Source: Seiridium cupressi (lineage: Eukaryota; Ascomycota; Sordariomycetes; Amphisphaeriales; Sporocadaceae). From it: a DNA stretch of 64,000 nucleotides. The notes beneath the pieces were generated by a model. The model searched no databases, was not told the origin of the DNA, and saw nothing but the letters and a program-made list of their open reading frames with translations. Shown here in pieces: positions 1-12,240 of this stretch. The stretch is from assembly GCA_036674765.1 (NCBI GenBank), contig JARVKI010000022.1, positions 248,001 to 312,000 on the forward strand. The letters run 5' to 3'. Made by a program: the position numbers and the translations under genes. The first letter of the stretch is position 1. Every line of letters starts with the position of its first letter.

Positions 1-1922
1 GTCTAGCCAGAAGCTTACAACTCGTGCGAATATGTTCAGCCTTATCGATATCGGACTGGTCCTTTCCGGCACGAGCCATTATTGTTGTTCGATTTTGAGT
101 TTACACAGTAGGCACTCCAGCCCCCGTGGTGATTTTATGTAGTCCAGGGACAGCATCCCTCGACGTGATAGGCGGCGATGTGAGAGCAGTATAGAACAAG
201 ATGGGAAATGATAGGCTCGCGACCAAAAGACACTCGGTCGACATGCTGTATCACACACAGCCAGCCAGGACTGTGCACTAGGGTGTGGTATCCCGCCGTT
301 CTGGTCAGAGCAGTGATCTCAATGCAACGAACGTAGCCACAACGAAGACCATGATGAGCCAGAGTGTAGCAACATCATTTTCTCGGAAAATATCAAACAA
401 CACCACCTCAGATCCAAAGCATCGACGATACCACGGGTAGGTATAGTCTACCTCAACCCGAGCCTTGCTATCTGTCATGGACTTGCAACACTTCAACAAT
501 AAGCAGTTTGATCATACTGGGGTACTGAAGTCCTGAAATGACAAACTGAGTTGGACTATACACGATAACCGTCCATGACAGATTCACCCAGTAAAGCTGA
601 GAGGTCGCTGAGTGGCGCTCACTGCTGCCTCATACCTACGCTGCATGGTGTAGGTCGTACTCGCCACTCAAACCTAATGGAGGATGGTCTGCTCAATCAT
701 GCGTCGATCATCCATAGGAGGTGTTCTCTATCCAGTTCTCAGTGGTACAGACCCCTACTATGTTGCTTCCCGCAGAAATGATGTCTCGAGTGAGGTGCCG
801 CAGAGTGGCCGGCAACCTGATAATGTTGGGAAGATGCGCCAAGTGTTAAACGCTGTGGGGTATTCCTCAAGTTGACAACGAAAAGTTCCCATAATCTCTA
901 ATTGGAAAGGCGACTCATTTCGCACTGGAGAGTGGCGACGAACATCAGAAGAGCACCCAGGTTCTCCCTAGTAATCTTAAAAAAGATTCAAAATAATTTA
1001 AGAAATAAAACCTTCTACTTCTTCATCTCACGTACTACGTCAGGCAAGTCCAATGTACCTCGTAGCGCTGCGTATTTTCAATGTCAATAGAAGTTCTTGG
1101 CCCGGTGACATGGTAAATCTGGCACAGAACAATGGGCGCCTGATAAAGCGAGAACTCGAGCAGTCATAATCTGAATACCCACGTTAACTCCACAGGGCTA
1201 TAAGCATAACAAGCAACTTGGAAAATAGCAATTCAAAGATTGACTTCAATATAGGACAGCTTATTGGTGAGTGGCAGTGAAACTTAGGTACAATTCTCCC
1301 TGAACTACATCCCGGAGGTATCACGAATGTTGCAAATGCCATCACTACAATTGTTTATTTTCCAATAAGGATTAGCTGCTCCCTGGTACAAAATAGGCTT
1401 CTTGCATTTCCTATACACGTAGCAGCCGAGATAAACAATGAAGAACATAGGTCATATTCTTTTCCAGTCGCTGACAGATTCAATCGCTCGAGGGGTATGT
1501 CACATCGTATTCGTGGGTCGTTGCAGGGCTTCTGATTCGGGTCGTGTTGGCAGAGTATGCTATACGCTCCAGGCCTTATATTTGTATGGTGCGTAATAGA
1601 ACGGTAAGGGGTTTCAAGGCATGTTATTCCATTAGCTGAGGCTATATATATGTATATTTCCTTGCATACACAAAAGGGAAAGTTCAATGGGAAACAGGAT
1701 CTTCCGTATATCCCCCAAGCCATTTTATAGTAGCGTTTATATGGTGAGAATACTCATTTTCTAAGCCTTGGCTTCATTTGTGTAGTTGAATCGGGAAAGG
1801 CAGACTTGAAACATTGGGGGAATAGTCTGGTTTACACAAGAGGTTTAACATTCGAATCGCGTGACCAAAAACCACCGGGTTCCTTAATTTTTCCATTTTC
1901 TTTAAAAAAAAATAAAAATAAA

Positions 1923-1939
1923 AAAACCCTGAGGGTTTT
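1923..1939. repeat. Small inverted repeat in AT-rich island
   Basis: A 7-nt arm (AAAACCC) and its exact complement (GGGTTTT) are separated by TGA. It sits just after an A-rich tract in the AT-rich island. No gene is adjacent, so it is recorded as a structural feature only. Confidence 0.5.
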
Positions 1940-1987
1940 AATTACGCAAATATATTAGTTTGTCTTAAGATTTATAATTATTTAAGC

Positions 1988-2002
1988 CGCTTATTATAAG
2001 CG
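1988..2002. repeat. Perfect 7-bp palindrome with 1-nt spacer
   Basis: CGCTTAT and ATAAGCG flank a single T. It lies about 50 nt after the inverted repeat at 1923-1939, in the same AT-rich island. Function is unknown. Confidence 0.5.
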
Positions 2003-5000
2003 ATTTCAAATCGAGGATAAACTTAGTCGCCTTAATATTGCATGCATTTATTAAAAGTTTATAGCATGCTCTTTTTGTTATACTTAGTCTTTCATTGGAA
2101 TTGCTCCTGCGATTCTTGCGATTTCAAATTCGTTGCAATTATAAAATAAAAGCCGTTGGGTCTGGTGGCAACCATGCATTACACCTCCAAGATTTATTAC
2201 ACCATACAAGATGTATGCTTAATAGCCAAACTGGTGTTCTGGTAGATAACTCCGACTTGGCAGCTATGGACAGGAGGAGTTGGAAGTGGTAATTTGTATA
2301 ATAGACAGCTTTTACATGCATACATCCTATCATTGAACACTTTGAATATTAACTTACGCTTATAGTTGCAACGAGTGGCAACTACATACAAAGGATTTTT
2401 CAATTCGATAAAAGTAGGTCTAAGTATAAGAAAACTTCCAGCTAGTATTTGGAAGCTTTCCGGTCAAGATGCCAAAGTCGCTTACAGTGGGATAGGCACA
2501 GGGATTACACACTTTATTCATACTGTGCAGTAATTGCAGCTTCATTTAGTTCTGGCAAACTAATTAAATATGGCTTGCACAACGTCTGAGAAAGGAACTG
2601 CTTTAGTGGCCATATTGAGAAATCAACATATTACCACTACGAACGGCCTAAGAATCTGGAATACACATTTTACACATAAAAGGGCGTAATAACGACCTCT
2701 TGACTTCAATGGTGCGATGATATACCGGGAAGTTTGGTTAATACATAGACATCACTTTAACGAAGGTTATTGACGGAAAACAGAGTGAAGTCGAAATCAA
2801 GAGTCTCACGCCAAACTATATATTACTTCATCCTCAGGAGCAGTGCTCCTGTGATTTCGGTCATTCAAACTTGGGACAAGTACGATTGGTTGCATACCGA
2901 ACATCGCCTGTTGCCGAAAAACCTAGTAGTTGCTACGAATAACAGGATATCGCATCATGTGACCTCCTAGCGCGTAAGTTTGCCTTCTTTGGTTTCCTTG
3001 CCAGAAGTGAACAGTTTTGTTTACATGTAGGCCACTACATGGAACCGCAGACATTATTTTATGTAAAATTCCAGGGTGAACAATTCACGCCGACCTTTTC
3101 CGCACCGAGTAGAGCCATCCATGTCATATGAGTAGAGATGGCCATACACCCCGCAATGATGGCGCCCAGATGCAACATATGAGGTTGATGTAGCAGCTAT
3201 GGCTATAGATCGAGCGTTTATGAATCGCAGTTAACGAGCGAAACGTTGGAGACACATCTGAGTTTCTATGAAACATTCCAAGAACTCAAACTGCAAGCAA
3301 AACACGCACTTGACCGTGAGAATTAATGCTCGAACTCCCCGTCATCGAGATGTTAAGATTGTCTTCCCTACTGGTCACATCCTCCGTAGTGCGTTTACTC
3401 GCACTCGGGTTCGACAATGATGGGAACTTATATTTCGTCCTCTTGAACGTGATCGTTATTGTCGAGTACGCTTGTATATCGCATTACTCGGACGAGATGT
3501 AATACTCGACTCAGCGAGTAAGTTTCGGTAACAGTGAAGTGCCATAAGCAAATTTTAGAATACACCACGGTGACGGGTCGATTGTGCAGAAAACATCATT
3601 CACAGTAGCCTAAGTTCAATATCTTAATAGGCTAGCGGCATTATGTCTTGTGTGAAGCGAAGCGCGTATAATCATGTTGTATTATAGTAAACCTCTCTGT
3701 TGAGGATACGAGGATGTCATCATTTTGCTAAGAGTTCATCTCCCGCCGCATTTCAAAGTCAGGCTGACATATATTGAGCTTGAAGTGCCCCCTTTTTTAT
3801 TTTCCTTTTTTATAGCGTGGTATGTTTTTCCTATCGTTAGAAACTAGCCTTGGTGTAATTACTCTTGCATGGTTCGTAATCTTAGTGGAAGTAGAGGTCT
3901 CTCAAATACCTAAACCCTCAACACAGACAACATTAGATACATTATCTCCACGTTGTTATAGTTGGACTTCACACACTCGTTACTAGATTAAAAGTCACCG
4001 AAAGAATAACTTACACAGAGGAAGGCAAAGAAGAGGTATGTGTTTGATGGAGAATAATGGAATGAGTCAATATAGCATGAATCGACGAATTGGAACATAA
4101 TCATCGCGCTGGACGAATAAGACAAGAGTTTTATCAACAAGCTGGCCATGCCCTCATTGGAATGACAAATCTTGAGTCAACGACACTCGGTCTTGTGACG
4201 GTCAAGTTGCCGGACGTGATCCCCGCTGTTCCAATTTTACTCCATCCAGGCTCGAAAGCATCCGTGCGAACAGGGCAGCAGGTGGCAGCAGAGAGGTTTC
4301 GAGTAATTCATCTGGGGAGGCGGTCATGTGTGTTTGAATGCATCCTGATCAGGCGCGAAGCGCGAGACGTTGTATCATTTAGATAATGCCGATAAGATGC
4401 TCTTCTCCCAAGACACTGGTAGTTTGGCGCCACCGGCTTGCTTGCTATTACTAGCAGGCCGCAGTACTTAGACTTTGGATTGGAAACACGTTGTCTTCCT
4501 CCAGAGTCATGGGGAGAGTACGAATCCACTGAACACGAACAGGCCAAAACCGACTGTTCCCACATCTCTTCCTGTACGAACTTTTCGTTGACGTCGGCAG
4601 GCCAAATGAATCCTGTGCTGCACAAGGTATAGCCTCATTCAAGTCTATCACAAACCGCGGAAATAGGGCTTGGACAGTTGCGCAGTGACGTTGAATACTG
4701 TTTGTTTTTATTTTTCCTAATGCCCCTGCTTGGATGGCTATAGTACCATGATCCCAGACCGGCCATTTGGAAGGATCTCGGCGTCGCCTAATTCCTGCTT
4801 TGGTAACTACGTATACCAACTGACGTCATCCCGGCCAATTAGCCCACTCTCGTGCCTGAATTCCAACCGTTCATTCCCATCCCCAGTCGGTAGGTCGTGG
4901 AGGGTGTGCTGACTGCAGCCAGCAGGCGACGCAAACCAGATCCTCCCGTTGGTGGCGTAGATTGAAAGAGAGCGGCGACGCGGCAAAGTCACTAATGGGA

Positions 5001-7280
5001 TGCCTTGTTAGGCTAAACAAAATACCACCCCGACATGAACAGACCAAACAGGACATGACCTACGCGAGTAGCGTGAAGTCGGCCCGGGCGGTTATTCTGT
5101 TGACTGCTGGACATGAGTAAATTGAATTGCTAAGTTACGGCGCAAATTCGGGTGGGACTCGAGAGAAGCTTCGATGGCATGCATAGTCTGCTACATAGCG
5201 GTACAATCCGAAGCGAGTAAGTGCCAGTCGCCCGCCAAGCAGAGATATAATTAGAGCACACCGAACACGAGAATAGAAGACACCCGAACGAGCTTCTCGC
5301 CACGATACTCCAGAGGCCATGTACCCACAAAGAGGTTCTATAATGATGCAAACATGATTGACAAGGAGTCTATAGCTAGGTAGTGCATGTAAGCATCCTA
5401 CCTATCTGGTGGGTAGCATTGTGGGATTGACCTCGCGGAGAAAAAAAAATAAGATCTGGAGTGCTTGAGCGTGATCGTGCGAGCCATTAATTAATGCTAC
5501 ATGTATACGCGGATTGAAAGCAATATAGATACAACCTTTTTTTGAGGTCATCATCGACCACTCGCCCGATCGGGACTGAACTCTTGAGCGGGAGGCCAAC
5601 GAATAGTCGTATGGTTTCAGGTGGGCTCGTACCTATGCTAATTAGATGAGGCTGACGTTGCCTTGTCCTGCGTCGCGATGACATTCTCCTTTTGGCTGTG
5701 CTGTGGGGAACAGTGAGGAGAGCCGCGTGGGCCATTACTGCGGCGAGAATTCATTGATTGTCTTTTATGTTCCATGGCTTGGGGGATGCAGTATGTACCG
5801 TTAGAGATTGGCGGTCCAATAACCTTATGTCAAGGACCATTGAGCAACCAAGGCAACGTACGGTATGCCCTGGATGATACGAGTTTGCATGACTGTTGTT
5901 TTTCTCCCCCGTCAAGGAAGAGTTCGAACCTTGATCCGAGCGCAGCCATTGGACTTACCTGTTCAGGGTTCCATCCCAGCCAATTAGAGGCCGGCCCTGC
6001 GCTCAAATCTCCCGAGATTGGGAGCCAACTTAGTTAGCCAAGGGCTCTGGGAGGCGCAGACCGTGGTGAAGATCTGGGTCTGATCGCCCCCTGCTGCTGC
6101 TCCTCGACTCGTTTGCTCGCGCGTCTCGTGCGCCAAGCTTTGGAGGAGGCGTTCATCTGCCGTTGATGCGTTTCCAACTTTGGGTGAATTGCTAAGAACT
6201 TGGCCAACAGCAACCGTGCAGCCGTCAGCCGTTCCATCCCCTATATGGTGGGCTCATATACGTGGGGAATCGCGACGCCATGAACCCTGCTTCCCCCCAG
6301 GGGCAATATATCCAGCACCTCCAGTCCGGTGGGATCACATGGGTTTCCATTCTTGGCTAACAATGATAGCCAAAATAGCCCACGAGAGGTCATGCCAGGC
6401 GACCTTAAGTTCAACTGTGAGACCAATGCCCAAGGACTTTATGCTCAGAAACAAATGATTTAGGTTCAAGACCGTACGTTGCGTGACCTGAGGGGACTGG
6501 CGCGTTTGAACCCGTCGGTTCGGCGCGACTGTTGTATCCAGACTATTGCATCGCTACGGGACGAGGCCATAAGATAAAGCCAACTTAATCGGCCACGGCA
6601 AGGGTTTCGATGAGACGCCAAACGCCAAGAGCTGTCACCTTCGGCGCGATGGGAAGAACAAAGCGCAAGACGGGATGGGTCGCTAGCGAAGGAAGAATAA
6701 AGAAAGACGAGGCGGTAGAACAGAACAAGTCGGATTGGACCCGTATGATGACTTGTTCTAATGACCTTGTGGCTGTCGTTGTCCGTCTGGGGGGGCGCAT
6801 AGTTCTTTGAAGTAGCAGCCAACATGGTTGGAATTCATCTACATTGCAGTGGCCGCCCTGTGGCATTGCCAGACCATCAGCATTCCCACTGTCCTCTTCG
6901 TCGTCGCCAGCAACCGACCAACCAAGACTTCCTCCCCCGTTCTTTCTAGGTCTAGGCATGAACCAGCCCGATCTTCTGCCCACCTCATTTGCTAGATGTA
7001 AGTCTTCCAATAAAGCCGCCCTCGCTGGTCTGTGGTCGAGGCCGCGGACAACGCTAGAGGGACCGGGTGATTGCCTGGGACGACAGGGCAATATCCCACT
7101 GAACAGAGTATGTGATGACACGTCCTGTCTGGCGCCGCCGTGGTCTGTCAAATTTCAGCGCTGGGAGCAACATTACATACGCAGCGGTGGGCTGACGAAT
7201 CAGAGCCAGCAGCAGGGTCGAGCGACAGCACCAGTCGCGACCCCTGTCCGTATCCCCGGCGCCCGCGAGCAGTCCCCTAG

Positions 7281-8006
7281 CCCCCTAGAGTAATTTCGTT
7301 CAGCAGGGCCTGGCTCCCAAAGAGGCAAGACGCCGTTGTCCACTGCCCCGTTTCCCACTCCGTCCCTTGCAGTAGCGCTGCAGTCGAGCCAGTGCTAAGC
7401 CAGTGCACACGCACTCCCAATCTCGTCTCCCCTGGCGAGGTTCCCTTTTCTCCCTCGCACGCCCAGCCCGCTTCGCTTCGTCCATCCCTTCGCTCAACTC
7501 ACGACAAGCAAACCATCGCGTCTGTTCCCTCGTCCAACTTGAGCGTCCTCGGACCTCTACCACATTCTTTTGGAACTGCGAATCTCGCGCCACTCGTTCG
7601 TTATCAACCAGGAAACACCTTTAATCAAGACATCTACCAAGTCCCCCCCAACTATCGCATACCAGCCAGCCCGATACAGCACCAGCAACGGCCCAGCTGA
7701 CTCACGTTATACGGTAAGGCAGGACCCGGGAACCTATGATGCCCTTGTTGCCTACGCCCGTGGCTGGATGGCTATACTCGACGCACCGCCAGGTCGTCGT
7801 CGTTGTCTGGGTCATCCAGTCGCGGTCCAATTGAAGGCATCGCGCCATGATTTTGTCGGCCGCGATGCTTGCGCCTTTTCAATTGAAGCACCACTTGCAC
7901 CCTCCGCCTGGTGGCCGCCCCCTTTGTGCGTGTACAGCCTCGCTGACTGATGATAGATATTACCAACACAAATCCATTGGATATATTTATCAGAGATTGC
8001 TTAAAC
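7281..8006 (+). promoter_or_regulatory. Promoter and leader of the SUN-family gene, with probable leader intron
   Basis: The stretch from about 7280 to 7700 is rich in CT on the plus strand, as in many fungal promoters and leaders. A plausible leader intron runs 7714-7956. It has a GTAAGG donor, a CTGAC branch-like site and a TAG acceptor about 10 nt further on. This leaves about 50 nt before the start codon at 8007. The splice sites are seen; transcription is inferred. Confidence 0.45.
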
Positions 8007-9357
8007 ATGAAGCACACAATTTTGAACCTCGCCTTCGCGGCGTCCCTGGCTGCCGCCCAGCCCCACGGCCACAACCACGGCCACTTGCACCAGAAGAAGG
8101 GCTCGCCTGTTGAGAAGCGTGTCGACGTTGTAACCACTGTCGAGGCTGCTACCAAGACCGCCTACGTTCTCGGTGGCGAGGAGGTCAGCGCCGAGGAAGC
8201 CCAGGCTGGAATCGACAAGGGTCTTTACATTGTTGTTGGCGAGACCACTCCCACCTACACGCCCGCGGCTGTGTCCAGCACTGTCCAGGTCGAAGCGCAG
8301 TTCTACCAGCACACTTCCAAGAGCTCAACCTCCACCACCATCAGCAGCAGCAGCAGCACCACCACCACCACCTCTACTCACGTGCCGACCACCACCTCGA
8401 CATCCACGTCCGCTGCCGCAGCCACTACCAGCAAGGCCTCCAGCACCTCTGGCGCAACTGGCGTCGACGTCGAGTTCCCCAGCGGCGAGATTGATTGTGG
8501 CACCTTCCCATCCGACTACGGTGCTGTCGCCGTCGACTGGCTTGGCACTGCGGGCTGGTCTAGCATTCAACAGGTCCCTGACTACACATTTGGAGTTAGC
8601 GAGGCCATCTCGTATATCGTTGCCGGTGTTTCTGGCGATGAGTGCACGTCAGGATCTTTCTGCTCGTACGCCTGCCCTGACGGATACGTCAAGTCCCAAT
8701 GGCCCGAGGCCCAAGGCGCTACCGGACAGTCCATCGGTGGACTCTACTGCAACAGTGACAACAAGCTCGAACTGAGTCGATCTGGCTACACCACCCTGTG
8801 CCAGAAGGGCTGCGGTGGTGTGACCGTTGTCAACAAGCTCGATTGCGGTGACGCTATCTGCCGTACCGATTACCCCGGCAGCGAGGCCATGGTCCTGCCT
8901 CTCTGGACCGAGGCCGGCCACAGCTATGATCTGGCAAACATTGAGGCTGATGACTACTACACGTGGGATGGTAAGGCCACCAGTCTCCAGTACTACATCA
9001 ACCCCAAGGGCGTTAGCGTTGAGGACGCCTGTGTTTGGACTAGTCCTACCTACCCCAACAGCGCCGGAAACTGGGCTCCTATGAACTTGGGTCTTGGTAA
9101 GGACAGCTCCGGCACCACCTACCTATCCCTCTTCAACAACGCCCCAACCTCGACTGCCACCCTGGACTTCGACGTTATCATCAGCGGCGACATCAGCGGC
9201 ACCTGCTGGTACAAGTCCGGCAGCTACCCGTCAGGAACCGGCTGCACTGTAAGTTTCCCGCTCGCCACTGTAGCATGGTCGTGATTGCTAATATAACCTC
9301 TAGGTTGCCATTTCCGACGGTGGCTCTGCTACCATCACATTCCAGGAGAGCTCGTGA
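8007..9357 (+). CDS. SUN-family secreted cell-wall protein (GH132, Sim1/Sun4/Uth1 type)
   Basis: CDS join(8007..9248,9304..9357), 431 aa. A secreted or wall-associated SUN-family protein, implicated in septation and beta-glucan remodelling. Residues 1-17 are a signal peptide ending in a run of Ala. A His-rich patch (HGHNHGH) and a Lys-Arg Kex2-type site follow. A Ser/Thr-rich linker covers about 105-165. The Cys-rich SUN domain fills the C-terminal 260 residues (GEIDCGTFPSDYGAV, GGLYCNS, SGTCWYKSG). One 55-nt intron (GTAAGT donor, CTCTAG acceptor) interrupts the last 18 codons, and splicing gives the usual ending VAISDGGSATITFQE. An upstream in-frame start at 7950 would place extra residues before the signal peptide, so I prefer 8007. 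The neighbouring MFS gene is convergent. Confidence 0.93.
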
Positions 9358-10479
9358 ACAAATTCACGATAGCCTCCCGGATTTCGCATAATGTCTTGGT
9401 TCTCTATCTTGTGTTCTAATGGATACCTACTGCCATCTATAGTCTCGATTTGGCGCCGAGTCACGAAGTCATACTCATCGAGAAGATGGCATGGCAAATC
9501 TAATTTTTATTGTGAATAATTTTTAAAAGGGGCGGACAAAAGTACCGGCGGCTGTGGAATCTGCGCACGACGTAGCACATCAGGAGACGGCATGTTGACA
9601 GAGCCAAGGATAACCAGAAAGTCAAATATTGAAGAGGCGCCCTACACCTGGCGGTTCCGTCAGGTGTACCGCTCCTCGCCAGGAAGCTGGGAATATCCAC
9701 GAAATCTGGGGCGGCGAAGCTTACCTTGGACCGAGGGGTGGACGCGAGGTGAATCGTATGGGGATCACGAAGGTGGAAACGACCCTGCCTGCAATCAGAC
9801 AAACTTCATCTTTCCTTTGTTAGCATCTCGTCGAGTTTTGTCTGATTGTGTTCCAGTTTGCCGGGAAGGAGGAGGCGGATATTTGAGTTTGCCTTGACCA
9901 AGTTCTACTTTAAAGGGTCAAGCTTTCAATACATAGTCGCAGTCGGGGCGGAATTCAGTTCTTCATGTTTCGACGGTCGATGTGCGATAACTATGCCATG
10001 CCACAGTCGGTGCACACTGCCTTGCTATTGTACATGTTTCTTGCTTGACAATCACACCCACCATTCCTCACATGTAGCCCGGGTCTACAGTCGTTTCGCA
10101 GATTGTCCGTCCCCAAGCGTAATAGCTCTGGAACTGGCAATCTTTCGCACACAGGTTGACAAGTGATATGCATTAGACTTTGAGCACTGGATACCGCTGC
10201 AGTGCCTATTCATACGATTCAGTGAGTGTTGTGCGGAGGTCGGACGTTCCTTAGAGTAAAAACATAAAATTTCCAATCTTTGGTATTAACCCTCCATTCC
10301 CCTCAGACTAGACCGTCAAGTGTAGATGAGATATGCGAACACGCTCTGCTCTGCGAACCGAAATATGAGCCCCATGCCCTATAGACTCCGGTGATATCCA
10401 AATGCAATGCGAACACACAAATATGCTGAAAAAGATAAATAATGCATCATCCCATCACTCTTGAACTCGTCATCGGTGC
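9358..10479. other. Convergent intergenic stretch between SUN and MFS genes
   Basis: It holds the 3' ends of two convergent genes and no supportable gene. One notable structure is an 8-bp inverted repeat at 9643-9668 with a second possible interleaved stem (see findings). Confidence 0.6.
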
Positions 10480-12240
10480 TCAAAACCTTCCATACTCGGC
10501 CTCTCTTGCCAGCGCCTTGCTCCTATTCTTTCGCACATTCCACCACACGAAGACGACCAGGAACACTCCAATGACCAGGCCCAACCCCAACAGGAGCAAG
10601 TTGACGGGTATTGGATCGTTGTGGAACGTCTTGTGGAATAGGTAGTCGAGTCCGCTCTGACTGAAATTGAACAGGCCAGACAGACAGATGATGGTACCGT
10701 AGACGGTGCCGAAGGTGCGGAAGCCGAACACCTTGGCGCTATAATCGCTGACGGCTGTGTAGTAGAAGGGGCGGTACAGCACGAGTAAGATAATGTTGCC
10801 GTAGGCAGCCCATTCGTAGGGCAGGCAGCCGAGCACGCCGATTGTAGTAGCGACAGACACGAGGGTCGTGAGCACGGTCACGGTGCTCAGACGGTCGAGG
10901 ATGAGACCGATGAATGGGATGGAAATGATACCTCCAAGTGGGAGCGCGACGTCGAAAAAGGTGTTGATCTCGGCGGCCTTCTTGGCCGAGCCGAACATCT
11001 CTTGATACTGAGGCCGGATGGTGGCCACAAAGTAGTTGATCCTCGTCATCTGCACGACAGTGAAGAGACAGATGAGCCAGAACCACAAGGAGCTGATCTG
11101 CTCCTGAATCGTGTTGTTATGCATGATGCCCCAGACCCCACTGATCTCATTCCTCGCTTCCTCGCGCCTGACCTGCTTGTCTGCCTTGGCCGACCCAAGC
11201 AGTTCCTCGATCTCCTGGACCACATGTTCGTGGCGCTCCCGCTGCTGCTCCCGCTGCTCCTCGCGTAGAAGCGCCGTCTCCTCGTCAATCTGATCGTCAA
11301 CGGCCTCTTCGCTGGACGCAATGCGAGCGTCGCTGTCCTGTCGATCGATGTCCTCGATGATCTCACCAACAGTCTTGTAGGACTGCGCTGGCAGCACGGC
11401 AAATTGTAGGATGGTGATGGCCACAGGGACAACTAGGTATGCCAGGAAGAACTCGTGATGTCCAAACGATCCCCCGGAGCTCTCGTACATCAAGCGATAA
11501 ACGAGGAACAGAGCGCTTGATGCGTCAAAGGCTCCGGTGATCAGGGCCAAGATCAATCCAGAGTGGCGAGGGAAGGCATTCGAAAGCTGGAAGCTTGAGA
11601 TGTAGATGAATGGGCCGCCCAGGGCGAGGAGGAGATAGCCCACGAGGAAGGCATCGAAAGGCAAGTCCTGGGCAAAAGACATGACCAGCGACCCGAGAAC
11701 AAGGAAACCAGCGCCTAGACAACCGCACACACGAGGACCGTGGCGATCGAGAATGGCGCCGATGGGCAAGGCTGCAACATTAGTCGCAACGGCGGCAACA
11801 GTGAACATCAGATTCAAGTGGATCTCGACACAGGTATCATCGCCATGGCAGACATCCTGATATGCGCCCTCGGTCTTGAGGACGGGTTTTATGGCAGCAT
11901 ATCCAAAAACAACACCGGCGGAAAACAAACAGTAGATAACTGTGACAACTAATTGAACTGCAACGGTTGTTAGCTACAACAGCTTACGGGCCATGACTTT
12001 GCGAGGGGGGCCGGACTCACCTATTCTTTTCCACCGCGGAACCTCAAAGGCACCCACTGAAGTGGCTTGGGGATCATCCTTTGCAGGTGTAGGATCCCAC
12101 GACTCGGGCAGCGGGTTGAAGGTCAGCTTGCGGGCTCGCTCGGAAGCTCCAATTGAGACATCAGAGCCGCGGCGCGACCTTCGGCCATCCTCGGACACGC
12201 TGAGGAACGTTTCCAAGGAGGCGACGCGATGTAGAGACAT
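10480..12240 (-). CDS. MFS transporter, FMP42 (YMR221C)-type
   Basis: CDS complement(join(10480..11957,12021..12240)), 565 aa. A major facilitator permease of the yeast Fmp42 family; the substrate is not established. The first 73 residues are hydrophilic and Ser/Arg-rich. Exon 2 then opens with the first membrane segment (VQLVVTVIYCLFSAGVVFGY). About 12 hydrophobic segments follow. A long charged central loop (about 265-345) is rich in Glu, Gln and Arg and carries an EETALL acidic dileucine at 299-304. The 63-nt intron has a GTGAGT donor and TTGCAG acceptor and joins the frames exactly (phase 1). The start at 12240 (MSLHRVASLE) is the best ATG before the splice. Membrane location is certain from sequence; vacuole versus other organelle is inferred. 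Confidence 0.88.

Larger units (their letters stand above)
1..7280. other. Gene-free left flank, about 7.3 kb
   Basis: I see no supportable gene here. Open frames are short, lie on both strands, and lack domains, codon bias or splice-compatible continuations. About 1855-2420 is an AT-rich island with small inverted repeats and may contain a decayed retroelement fragment (see findings). The rest has mixed composition. Decayed transposon remnants are the likeliest content, but I cannot align the sequence to any family. Confidence 0.6.

Noticed and set aside
3360..3540. Repeated TACTCG-like strings
   Set aside because: Spacing is irregular and the units are degenerate, so I could not define a repeat period.
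5920..5990. GGTTCGAAC B-box-like site on the minus strand
   Set aside because: A T-arm of four pairs is possible, but there is no matching acceptor stem or convincing D-arm.
6585..7151. A 188-codon minus-strand frame
   Set aside because: Composition is mixed and there are overlapping frames on both strands. It overlaps the promoter side of the SUN gene.
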